Source: JAEUIX01 sp046156035
GTDB taxonomy: Bacteria > Planctomycetota > Phycisphaerae > Phycisphaerales > UBA1924
DNA length: 64,000 nucleotides
Reading direction: 5' to 3'
Assembly: GCA_046156035.1 (NCBI GenBank)
Contig: JBJXEW010000056.1
Location: 1 to 64,000 of the forward strand
This document shows, piece by piece, positions 24,855 through 32,396 of the stretch (positions within the stretch are counted from its first letter, which is position 1; every line of letters begins with the position of its first letter). The position numbers were made by a program, and so were the translations under genes. The notes beneath the pieces are model-generated. The model had not been told where the DNA came from. It saw only the letters and a program-made list of their open reading frames with translations, and ran no database searches.

Positions 24855-26492
24855 TCAGCCTGTGCCAGCGACCCGGTCCGCCTCTTCCAAACTCGTGTGC
24901 CCACGCGCGGCGAGTTGCCACCCGCACTGCTGGAGTGTCATGAAGAGTCCACGTTCCACCACACGCTTGATGCCCGTAACGGTGGCGTCGCGCAGGATCA
25001 CATCGCGTAGTTCATCGGTCACGTCCAGCATTTCGAAGAGTGCCCGCCGGCCGCGATAGCCCGTGCGCAGGCACTGGGCGCAACCGACGCTCTCGAACGT
25101 CTCGCTCTTGCCCTCCAGCCATCGGCCGATGCGGGAGAGTTGCCCCGCCGTCGTCCGCACCGGCCGCTTGCAGTTCTCGCACAGCATGCGCACCAGGCGC
25201 TGGGCCAGCACCAGGTCCAGCGCGTTGGCCACCAGATACGGCTCCACTTTCAGGTCCAGCAGGCGGAAGACGCTGGAGATGCTGTCTTTGGCGTGGATCG
25301 TCGTGAACACCACGTGCCCGGTGATGGACGCCTGCATGGCCGTGCGGGCTGTCTCCTCATCGCGAATCTCGCCGACGAGAATCACGTCCGGGTCCTGCCG
25401 CAGCACCGAGCGCAACAGATCATGAAAGGAGTTGCCGCGCTGCACATCCACGGGAATCTGCGTGACCCCCTCGAGGTTGTACTCCACCGGGTCCTCGATC
25501 GTCACCACGTTGGTCGTGTCGCGGTCGATCTCGCGCAGGGCGTTGTAGAGCGTGGTGGTCTTGCCGCTGCCCGTGGGGCCGCTCACCAGCAGCAGGCCGT
25601 GCTCCTTCTCGCACGTGCGCTTCACGCGGTCGTGCATGTACGAGGGCAGGCCGAGTTCGTGCAACGTCTTGGGGGCGCTCGTCCCGTCCAGCACCCGCAG
25701 CACCAACTTCGGCCCGTGCACGCTGGGCGTGATGCTGATGCGGTAGTCCACCCGCTTGTTCTTGAAGCGGGCCGAAAAGTGCCCGTCCACCGCCGCGTCC
25801 TTCGCCGCGGCCACCATGTTGCACCCCGCCCGGGCCACGCCCACGCACAACTCGCCGGTCTTGAGCGGCACCTCGGTGATCGCCGCCATCTGCCCGTCCA
25901 CACGCATCCGCACGGCCGCGCGGTCCGCCTTCGGCTCAAGGTGAATATCCGTCGCGCGGCTCTTGGAGGCCAGCAGCAACAGGTTCCGCATCAGTTTCGG
26001 CCCGTCGGTCTCGGTGGTCAGGATGTTCGAGGGGTCCCCCGCGTTGTCCACCATCTGCACCGGGTCGTCCGCCCCGGTGCCGCGGGGTGCCAGGCTCTCG
26101 ATCATGCCGCGCAGTTCGGCCGGCCACGTTACCGCCCCCGCCCCGCCCGCGTCGATCGACGTGGCCCGGGCCTCCGCCCGCGCTTCGGCCATGCTCTGCT
26201 CGGCCTCCACCGCGAACACGTGCGAGCCCACCTTGATCGAATCGCCCCGCCGCAGGGGCGTCGGCCCCTCGATCTTCTGCTTGTTCACCTTCGTCCCGTT
26301 GCGAGAGCCAAGATCGGTCACCACCAGGCCCCCGGCCCCGTCGGGCCGGATCTCGCAGTGCTTGCGGCTGGCCAGTTCATCCTCGGGCAGCGGGATCGTC
26401 GCGTCGGTCGCGCGGCCGATCACGGTTGGCCCCTTGCCAAGCGCGAAGAGCAGGCCGCGCCCGTCCGTGCTGGTGAGCATGTACTTGGCCAT
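24855..26492 (-). CDS. FHA domain - GspE/PilB type II/IV secretion ATPase fusion
   Basis: A 545-residue AAA-like secretion/pilus ATPase with a forkhead-associated domain in place of the usual N-terminal domain. FHA at about 22-96: VIGRATDATI, SRKHCEI and LGSRNGTKVN, the phosphothreonine-binding residues being present. The GspE core has Walker A GPTGSGKTT (305-313), Asp box TIEDPVEY, Walker B VILVGEIRDEE and His box TGHVVFTTIHA. A C-terminal four-cysteine zinc motif follows (CENC about 438-441, then CAQC). It would power a pilus or secretion machine, with the FHA domain coupling it to Ser/Thr kinase signalling. ATG 26492 chosen; divergent from serS by 44 bases. No other secretion gene adjoins. 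Confidence 0.9.
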   Translation of the reverse strand: MAKYMLTSTDGRGLLFALGKGPTVIGRATDATIPLPEDELASRKHCEIRPDGAGGLVVTDLGSRNGTKVNKQKIEGPTPLRRGDSIKVGSHVFAVEAEQSMAEARAEARATSIDAGGAGAVTWPAELRGMIESLAPRGTGADDPVQMVDNAGDPSNILTTETDGPKLMRNLLLLASKSRATDIHLEPKADRAAVRMRVDGQMAAITEVPLKTGELCVGVARAGCNMVAAAKDAAVDGHFSARFKNKRVDYRISITPSVHGPKLVLRVLDGTSAPKTLHELGLPSYMHDRVKRTCEKEHGLLLVSGPTGSGKTTTLYNALREIDRDTTNVVTIEDPVEYNLEGVTQIPVDVQRGNSFHDLLRSVLRQDPDVILVGEIRDEETARTAMQASITGHVVFTTIHAKDSISSVFRLLDLKVEPYLVANALDLVLAQRLVRMLCENCKRPVRTTAGQLSRIGRWLEGKSETFESVGCAQCLRTGYRGRRALFEMLDVTDELRDVILRDATVTGIKRVVERGLFMTLQQCGWQLAARGHTSLEEADRVAGTG

Positions 26493-26536
26493 AGGCTGCA
26501 AGGGTACCAAGCCGGAAGGTCCCTAACCTACGCGCC

Positions 26537-27946
26537 ATGATCGACCTGAAGCAACTCCGTGAGCACCCTCAGCGCTTCCGCGACGGCGCGGCGGCCAAAA
26601 GCATCGAGGTCCAGTTCGAGCAACTCCTGCGTTTGGACGAGGAGCACCGTGCCGCCCTCACCCAGCGCGAAGGCCTGCGGGCTGAGCAGAAGAAACTCGA
26701 GAAGGAACTCGGCCCCCAGATCGGCCAACTGCGGGCCACGCTCGGCGGCGCTAAGGAAGGCTCACGCCCGAACCTTGAGGCCCAACTCGCCGAACTCCAG
26801 GCCCGCCCCAAGGCCCTGAAAGACCAGATCGCGGAACTCGAGACCATCGTCCAACGCCTCGAACCGCAGGTGCAGGCGCTCCTCCTCACCGTGCCCCTGC
26901 CGCCCGATGCCGATGTGCCCGTGGGCGCAACGGCCGAAGAGAACGTCGAGGTTCGCCGCTGGAACCCGAGCACGTTCGATACCGCCAAGACCTTCGACGC
27001 CAACAAGGGCTTCGCACCCAAGACCCACATCCAACTCTGCAAAGACCTCGCCCTCGCCGACTTCCCCCGCGGGGTGCGCATGGCCGGCTCCCGGTCATAC
27101 GTCCTCACGGGCGCGGGCATGATGCTCCATCAGGCCATCACCCGCTACGCGCTGGGCTTCATGGCCCACAAGCACGGCTTCACGCCCATGAGCGTGCCCG
27201 TGCTCGTCCGCGAAGAGTGCATGGTGGGCACCGGCTTCTTCCCCGCGGGGCGCGAGCAGGCCTACCACATCGAAGAATCCAAGCGCGGCGGCACGCACGA
27301 CCTCTACCTCACCGGCACCGGCGAGGTCGGCCTCATGGGCATCCATCAGGATGAGATTCTCGACGAAGCCAAACTCCCCCTGCGATACGTCACCGTCAGC
27401 ACCTGCTTCCGGCGCGAGGCCGGCGCCGCCGGAAAGGACACGGCAGGCCTCTACCGCATCCACCAGTTTGACAAGGTCGAGCAGGTCGTGATCTGCAAGG
27501 CCGACGAGGCCGAGAGCCGCGGCTGGCACAAGAAGATGCTCGGCTTCGTTGAAGAACTCTTGCAGAGCCTCGAACTGCCGTACCGCCTCCTGCAGTGCTG
27601 CACCGGCGACCTCGGGCCCAAGAACGCCGACATGGTGGATGTGGAGTGCTGGATGCCCGGGCGCGGCGAGGTGGGCAAGAACGGCATCCCCGCCGGCGGT
27701 TTCGGCGAGACGCACTCCGCCAGCCGGTTGTACGACTACCAGTGCCGCCGCCTGAACATGCGCTATCGGCCCGGCGGCGAAGCGGGCAAGGGGCCGACCA
27801 CCTTCTGCCACTCCCTCAACAACACCGTCGCCGCGAGCCCGCGGCTGATGATCCCGATCCTGGAGATTCACCAGCAGGCCGATGGGAGCGTGAGCGTGCC
27901 GCCAGTGTTGCGGCCGTACATGGGCGGGATGGAGCGGATCGCTTAG
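26537..27946 (+). CDS. serS: serine--tRNA ligase
   Basis: Charges tRNA-Ser with serine. The N-terminal long coiled-coil arm (about 25-110), which recognises the tRNA variable arm, is present. The class II core follows, with motif 2 VSTCFRREAGAAGKDTAGLYRIHQF, the FDKVEQVV segment and motif 3 ending in PRLMIPILEIHQQADGS. Length of 469 residues is slightly longer than usual because of an insertion around residues 60-100 of the arm. ATG 26537 is unambiguous. A strong GC hairpin lies 17 bases past the stop. Confidence 0.95.
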   Translation: MIDLKQLREHPQRFRDGAAAKSIEVQFEQLLRLDEEHRAALTQREGLRAEQKKLEKELGPQIGQLRATLGGAKEGSRPNLEAQLAELQARPKALKDQIAELETIVQRLEPQVQALLLTVPLPPDADVPVGATAEENVEVRRWNPSTFDTAKTFDANKGFAPKTHIQLCKDLALADFPRGVRMAGSRSYVLTGAGMMLHQAITRYALGFMAHKHGFTPMSVPVLVREECMVGTGFFPAGREQAYHIEESKRGGTHDLYLTGTGEVGLMGIHQDEILDEAKLPLRYVTVSTCFRREAGAAGKDTAGLYRIHQFDKVEQVVICKADEAESRGWHKKMLGFVEELLQSLELPYRLLQCCTGDLGPKNADMVDVECWMPGRGEVGKNGIPAGGFGETHSASRLYDYQCRRLNMRYRPGGEAGKGPTTFCHSLNNTVAASPRLMIPILEIHQQADGSVSVPPVLRPYMGGMERIA

Positions 27947-27962
27947 CGGCCTGTTCGGAACG

Positions 27963-27983
27963 CCCCCTCCCAGAGGGAGGGGG
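27963..27983 (+). terminator. GC-rich hairpin downstream of serS
   Basis: Perfect 9-bp stem CCCCCTCCC/GGGAGGGGG with AGA loop, followed by TTGGGGGGTGGGCGGGTCTTT. Position right after serS suggests termination, but the T-run is distant and a related stem recurs at 43080-43105, so it may be a dispersed element. Confidence 0.5.
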
Positions 27984-28049
27984 TTGGGGGGTGGGCGGGT
28001 CTTTCCTCTTCTGAGACAGACTCGTAGACAGAGCGATACGATTCTGAGA

Positions 28050-28283
28050 ATGGACGACCGCGTCAAACTGCTTGAGCGTGTTACGCAGCGGGCCGGCTAC
28101 TGCGGCGGTCGTCCGTGTATACGCGGGCTCCGTATCCGTGTATCGGATGTCTTGGACATGCTCGCGGCGGGCGTTGACAAGGCCGAGATTCTCAGCGACT
28201 TTCCCAGCCTCGAGCCCGATGATGTCCGTGCGTGCTTGTACTTTGGCGCACTGCGAGCCTCATCTGCCGCGGAGGCTGGATGA
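28050..28283 (+). CDS. DUF433 family protein
   Basis: A 77-residue protein matching the DUF433 winged-helix family, which often acts as the antitoxin-like partner of PIN-type (DUF5615) toxins. Signatures: GYCGGRPCIRGLRIRV, VLDMLAAG and EILSDFPSLEPDDVRACLYF. Start ATG 28050 (MDDRVKLLERV). Its stop overlaps the psuG start as ATGA, so it is translationally coupled to a metabolic gene rather than to a toxin gene. No DUF5615 gene is visible. It may act as a DNA-binding regulator of the downstream operon. Confidence 0.82.
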   Translation: MDDRVKLLERVTQRAGYCGGRPCIRGLRIRVSDVLDMLAAGVDKAEILSDFPSLEPDDVRACLYFGALRASSAAEAG

Positions 28284-29140
28284 AGCCACGCGTCGCACTC
28301 GAAACCACGCTCCTCCTCCACGGCGTGCCGCGCGAGCAGGCCGTCAGCCTCAATCGCGAACTGGGAGACATCGTGCGTGCGCGCGGCGCGGTGCCCGCAC
28401 TCGTCGGCGTCGTCGGGGGTGTGCCCACCGTTGGCCTCATCGATGCGCAGTTGGCCGCCATGCTCGCCGCGCCGCGCATTCCCAAGATCAACACCGCGTC
28501 CATCGGCCTGGCCATGCACCGCCGCTGGCACGCCGCTACCACCGTCAGCGCCACCATGGAACTCGCCGCCGGAGCGGGCATCCGCGTCTTCGCCACCGGC
28601 GGCCTGGGCGGCGTGCACCGCGACCTTGCCACGCGACTCGACATCTCCGCCGATCTCGCGGCGTTCACACGCTTTCCCGTCGCCGTCGTTGCCAGCGGCT
28701 GCAAGAGCCTGCTCGATGTCATCGGCACACGCGAGATGCTCGAAACCCTGGGCATCCCCGTCGTCGGCTTCCAGACCGACCGCTTCCCCGCCTTCTACCT
28801 GCGCGATGGAGGGGTGCCGGTGGATGAACGCTTCGACGACGCGGCCGACCTCGCCGCGTTCGCACGCACGGAACTCGCCCGCACCGGGCGCGGCATCGTC
28901 GTCTGCAACCCCGTGCCAGCCGCGCACGAACTCAAGGCGGCCGACTGGGCCCTCTGGATGGCCAAGGCCGCCGACAGGGCCAAGGGCCAGGGTGCGGCCG
29001 GGCGAGACGTGACCCCCGCCGTCCTCAGCGCGCTCCACGAAATCTCCGGCGGCAAGACGCTCGCCGCCAACATCGCGCTCGTCAAGAGCAACTCCGACCT
29101 GGCCGCCCAACTGGCCGTGGAAATGGCCAAGCCCGCATGA
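28280..29140 (+). CDS. psuG: pseudouridine-5'-phosphate glycosidase
   Basis: Reversibly splits pseudouridine 5'-phosphate to uracil and ribose 5-phosphate. Family signatures: VALETTLLLHGVP at the start, GVVGGVPTVGL, KINTASIGLAM, ATGGLGGVHRD, VASGCKSLLD and GIPVVGFQTDRFPAFYLRDGG. The 286-residue length is slightly short of the usual 305-330. In many bacteria the partner kinase psuK is adjacent; here it is absent and the gene is instead overlapped upstream by DUF433 and downstream by yeiH (both ATGA). Confidence 0.88.
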   Translation: MKPRVALETTLLLHGVPREQAVSLNRELGDIVRARGAVPALVGVVGGVPTVGLIDAQLAAMLAAPRIPKINTASIGLAMHRRWHAATTVSATMELAAGAGIRVFATGGLGGVHRDLATRLDISADLAAFTRFPVAVVASGCKSLLDVIGTREMLETLGIPVVGFQTDRFPAFYLRDGGVPVDERFDDAADLAAFARTELARTGRGIVVCNPVPAAHELKAADWALWMAKAADRAKGQGAAGRDVTPAVLSALHEISGGKTLAANIALVKSNSDLAAQLAVEMAKPA

Positions 29141-30195
29141 GTGCGCCCACCGCCGCTCGCGCTGTCTTCATGCTCGCTCTGTGCGTCGTGGTGGTCGGCG
29201 CGGCGGGCAGCGAAGGGTTCGGACCGTGGTCCATCAGCGGCCCGGTGGCGCTCACCATCGGAATCGCGCTGGCCCTCACGGGCCTCACCGCTTTCGAGAA
29301 GTCTTGCAAGGTTGCCGCCCGGGTCCTCATGCAGACCAGCATCGTCCTGCTCGGCTTTTCGATCCCCTTGGCCGAGGTGCTGCGGGCCGGCCTGTCAGGC
29401 CTGGGCCTCACGCTCGGCACCGTGCTCCTTGCCCTCGCCGCGGGCATCGCGCTGGGCCGCTTGCTGCGTGTGGAAGCCCACATCACCACGCTCCTCACGG
29501 CGGGCACCGCCATCTGCGGCGGCTCCGCCATCGTCGCCACGGGCGCGGCAATCCGCGCCTCCGCCGCCAGCATCTCGCTCGCCACCGCCATCGTGTTTCT
29601 GCTTAACGCGGGCGGCGTCTACGCCTACCCGCCGCTGGGGCGCTGGATGGGCCTTTCGGAAATCCAGTTCGGCACGTGGGCCGGTATCGGCATTCACGAC
29701 ACCGCGGGTGTCGTGGCCGCAGGCAAGGTCTTCGGCCCCGTCGCCCTCGATCAGGCGACCATTGTCAAACTCACCCGCGTCCTGTGGATCGTGCCCGTCT
29801 CGCTGGGCCTCGCCGCGTGGACACGCCGCCAAGCCGCGGCAACTCAGGCGGTGGCCGCCTCCGGCTCCGAGCCCGTGGCCACGCCCGCCGCACATGTCTC
29901 CCTCTTCAGCGTCGTGCCGCTCTTCATCCTCCTTTTCCTCCTCGCGTGCATCATGCGTTCGTTCATTCCCGCCCTCGTCGCCGAACGCGAATGGCTGCCC
30001 GCCGGCGCATCCGTGGCCGCGTCGCTGCGGTGGCTGGGCAAGGCCCTCTTCACCGTGGCCCTCTTCCTCATCGGCACGGGCCTCTCGCGCAAGGCCCTCG
30101 CCGCCGCGGGTTGGCGACCGCTGGCGCTTGGCGTCGTGCTGTGGCTCATCGTGAGCGTCGTGTCGCTGGTGGCGGTCCGGGCCCTCATCGTGTAG
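29137..30195 (+). CDS. YeiH family membrane protein (putative sulfate exporter)
   Basis: An integral membrane protein of 352 residues with about ten hydrophobic segments, in the UPF0324/YeiH family annotated as putative sulfate exporter. Recognisable blocks: LLTAGTAICGGSAIVATG, the GIGIHDTAGVVAAG segment and the closing FLIGTGLSRKAL. Its ATG overlaps the psuG stop (ATGA), so it is the third gene of a coupled cluster. What it carries in this context is unknown; in some bacteria it accompanies sulfur-compound degradation genes. Confidence 0.85.
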   Translation: MSAPTAARAVFMLALCVVVVGAAGSEGFGPWSISGPVALTIGIALALTGLTAFEKSCKVAARVLMQTSIVLLGFSIPLAEVLRAGLSGLGLTLGTVLLALAAGIALGRLLRVEAHITTLLTAGTAICGGSAIVATGAAIRASAASISLATAIVFLLNAGGVYAYPPLGRWMGLSEIQFGTWAGIGIHDTAGVVAAGKVFGPVALDQATIVKLTRVLWIVPVSLGLAAWTRRQAAATQAVAASGSEPVATPAAHVSLFSVVPLFILLFLLACIMRSFIPALVAEREWLPAGASVAASLRWLGKALFTVALFLIGTGLSRKALAAAGWRPLALGVVLWLIVSVVSLVAVRALIV

Positions 30196-30338
30196 CCCCG
30201 CTCTGGCCCCGCCGCCCCATGGCCGCGCACGAACGCCACACTCGAAATCATGTCCCCCGGGCTCTTCGGGCCGACAATCCCCTGCGGGCCGGGCGATTCC
30301 GCCCGCCCTTCTCCCACAGCCCCCGGCCGGAAGCCACC

Positions 30339-30869
30339 ATGCCCGACCCCTCAGGCCGCCAAGTCTTCGAGATTCTCGTCCGTGAGCACGCCGACATGCT
30401 CGCGGCGTTCCTCCGCAGCCTCGTCTGGCGGCACGAAGTCGTTGACGACCTCTTCCAGGAGACCATGCTCGTCGCCTGGAAGCGCCTCGACGACTACGAC
30501 CGGTCCCGCCCCTTCGGCCCGTGGCTGCGCGGCATCGCCTCCAACCTCGTCCTCGCCCACCGCCGCAAGGCCGCCAGCCACGGCGTCCTGTCGTGCGAGC
30601 CCGCCGTGCTCGAAGCCCTTGAGGCCGAGTTCAGCACGCTCTCCTCGCGCCCGGGAGATTCGTTCCGCGGGCGGGCCGAATCGCTGCACGATTGCCTCGC
30701 CAAACTCCCCGACCACATGCGCGAGGTGATCGAACTCGCTTACGCACGGGGCATGTTGCTCCGCCAGATCGCCCTGGCCTTGAACGCCGGCGAAGAGGCC
30801 GTCAAGAAGCGCATCCAACGTGCCCGCGACCTCCTCGCCGAGTGCTTCCAACCCGCCGCACCCAACTGA
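30339..30869 (+). CDS. ECF-type RNA polymerase sigma factor
   Basis: A 176-residue sigma-70 family extracytoplasmic-function sigma factor. Region 2 is at about 10-75 (AFLRSLVWRHEVVDDLFQET and PWLRGIASNLVLAHRR). Region 4, at about 110-165, has the helix-turn-helix VIELAYARGMLLRQIALAL ending in RIQRARDLLAECF. The open frame extends upstream across yeiH, but only the part from ATG 30339 (MPDPSGRQVFEIL) is conserved. The gene 12 bases downstream encodes a membrane-anchored partner, as expected for a sigma/anti-sigma operon. Confidence 0.9.
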   Translation: MPDPSGRQVFEILVREHADMLAAFLRSLVWRHEVVDDLFQETMLVAWKRLDDYDRSRPFGPWLRGIASNLVLAHRRKAASHGVLSCEPAVLEALEAEFSTLSSRPGDSFRGRAESLHDCLAKLPDHMREVIELAYARGMLLRQIALALNAGEEAVKKRIQRARDLLAECFQPAAPN

Positions 30870-30881
30870 ACCGAGCCCACC

Positions 30882-32231
30882 ATGAACACCAACCAGCCAA
30901 CCGACCATCACGACTCGTTCGAGGCCTCAGGCAGGGGAACCGCCAAGGAGACCGCACGCGAGCAGTTCATCCACGGCGTGCTCGGCTTCCTGCACCATGA
31001 CAAGCCGCTCCGCCAGGAGCAGCGCGTGCAGGCCGTCATGCAGTCCCTCGCGGCCGCCGGCAGCACCGCAAACTCCAGCCGCTGGTCGTTCCGCCCGCTC
31101 CGGGCCTTCACCGGCATCGCCGCCGCGGCGGCCCTGGCGGCCTCGGCCTTCCTCCTCTGGCCTACCACCACCACGGCCACGTCCATGATCGAGTCGTCGC
31201 TCGACGCGGCGCGGGCCGCGGGCGACCGGCGCTACGAGATGTCCATCTTCGGCCCCGGCGGCAAGCAGCCCGAGAACGCCCCCAAAGGCACCGTTGATGT
31301 GCGCTCCTCCGACCGCTACGTCGTGCGGTTCCAGACGCCCCGCGGCGAACTCGCCTTCGGCCGCGACGATATCGGCGAGTGGACCATCCGCCCCGACGGC
31401 ACCACCGACCGTCTCAACGCCCAGCGCGGCCGCCCCCGCTGGCTCGATTCGGGCGAGAGTTCCGTGCTCCTTGGCTCCGTCGAGTCGGTCCTTGAAACGC
31501 TCAAGACCGAATACGCCACCAACCGCGTGGAGGCCGCGCCCCTCCCCGGCAAAGCGGATCTCTGCAACCGCCTCACCGCCACGCGCAAGAGCATCGGAGG
31601 GCCCGAGCCGCTGCGCATCGAACTCTGGTTTGACAAGGATTCCAAACTCGTTCGGCGCATGGAGATGCACTGGCCCGAGATGAAGGGTCTAGGGGGGGCA
31701 GGGGGGGGCGGCCCCGGTATGCACGACGGTCCCGATCGTGGGCCGGGTCGCGGGCCGGATGGCGGCCCGGATGGTCGCGGTCCAGGTGGTCCTCACGGTG
31801 GTCCGCCGGTCCCCGGCGGTCCGCGTCCAGAGGGTTCGTCCGATGATGTTCCGCCTCCGCCGCGTGACGATCGGCGCGAAGGCCCCGGTGGCCGCCCCGG
31901 CAGTCGCCCCGATGGTCCGCCGCCTGCGTTCCCCGGTGGCCCTCGTCCCGGCATGGGTGGTCCCGGCGGCCCCGGTCCGCGCGGCCCGATGGGCGGCCCC
32001 GGCATGGGTGGTCCCGGCGGTCCCCCGCCGCGCTTCATGGATGGTCCGCCCGATTTCCGTGGTGGGGGCGGTGGTGGAGGTGGCCTCGGTGGCCCGGGCG
32101 GCCGTCCCGGCCCGGGTGGTGGTGGCCAGCGGCAACCGCCGCCGCCCAGTCTGGTCGTGATCGAGATGGTTGATAGTCAGCCCTTCGCAGAAAACTGGTT
32201 CACGCCCGACGCTCACGCAAAGAAGAAGTGA
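30882..32231 (+). CDS. putative anti-sigma-like membrane protein with Gly/Pro-rich tail
   Basis: A 449-residue protein with a short cytoplasmic part (1-69), one membrane helix at about 70-93 (FTGIAAAAALAASAFLLW) and a periplasmic domain (100-265) rich in beta strands, possibly lipoprotein-carrier-like. A tail of about 150 residues follows, made almost only of Gly, Pro, Arg and Asp (GGPGMGGPGG-like units). Position directly after the ECF gene with a 12-base gap suggests it senses an envelope signal and controls the sigma factor, but no classical zinc anti-sigma motif (HxxxCxxC) is seen. The start of the tail is encoded by two runs of seven and eight G (31692-31708). Confidence 0.65.
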   Translation: MNTNQPTDHHDSFEASGRGTAKETAREQFIHGVLGFLHHDKPLRQEQRVQAVMQSLAAAGSTANSSRWSFRPLRAFTGIAAAAALAASAFLLWPTTTTATSMIESSLDAARAAGDRRYEMSIFGPGGKQPENAPKGTVDVRSSDRYVVRFQTPRGELAFGRDDIGEWTIRPDGTTDRLNAQRGRPRWLDSGESSVLLGSVESVLETLKTEYATNRVEAAPLPGKADLCNRLTATRKSIGGPEPLRIELWFDKDSKLVRRMEMHWPEMKGLGGAGGGGPGMHDGPDRGPGRGPDGGPDGRGPGGPHGGPPVPGGPRPEGSSDDVPPPPRDDRREGPGGRPGSRPDGPPPAFPGGPRPGMGGPGGPGPRGPMGGPGMGGPGGPPPRFMDGPPDFRGGGGGGGGLGGPGGRPGPGGGGQRQPPPPSLVVIEMVDSQPFAENWFTPDAHAKKK

Positions 32232-32396
32232 CGCTGATCCCCGACCCACATCGGGCTTCGCGGGCACCCCACGCCCCTCCCATCTTCGCGCGCACGTCCA
32301 TTTTTCTGTCTGCTCTGTCCCGTAAGGCTGCCCCGCGAGCAATCTTCCTTGATTCCCGCCCGTTTGCGCCCACACTCTCCAAGCACGGAGCCGCCA

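Noticed and set aside
29676..30338. Long open frame upstream of the ECF sigma factor
   Set aside because: It overlaps yeiH in another frame and has no family features; the sigma factor begins at 30339.
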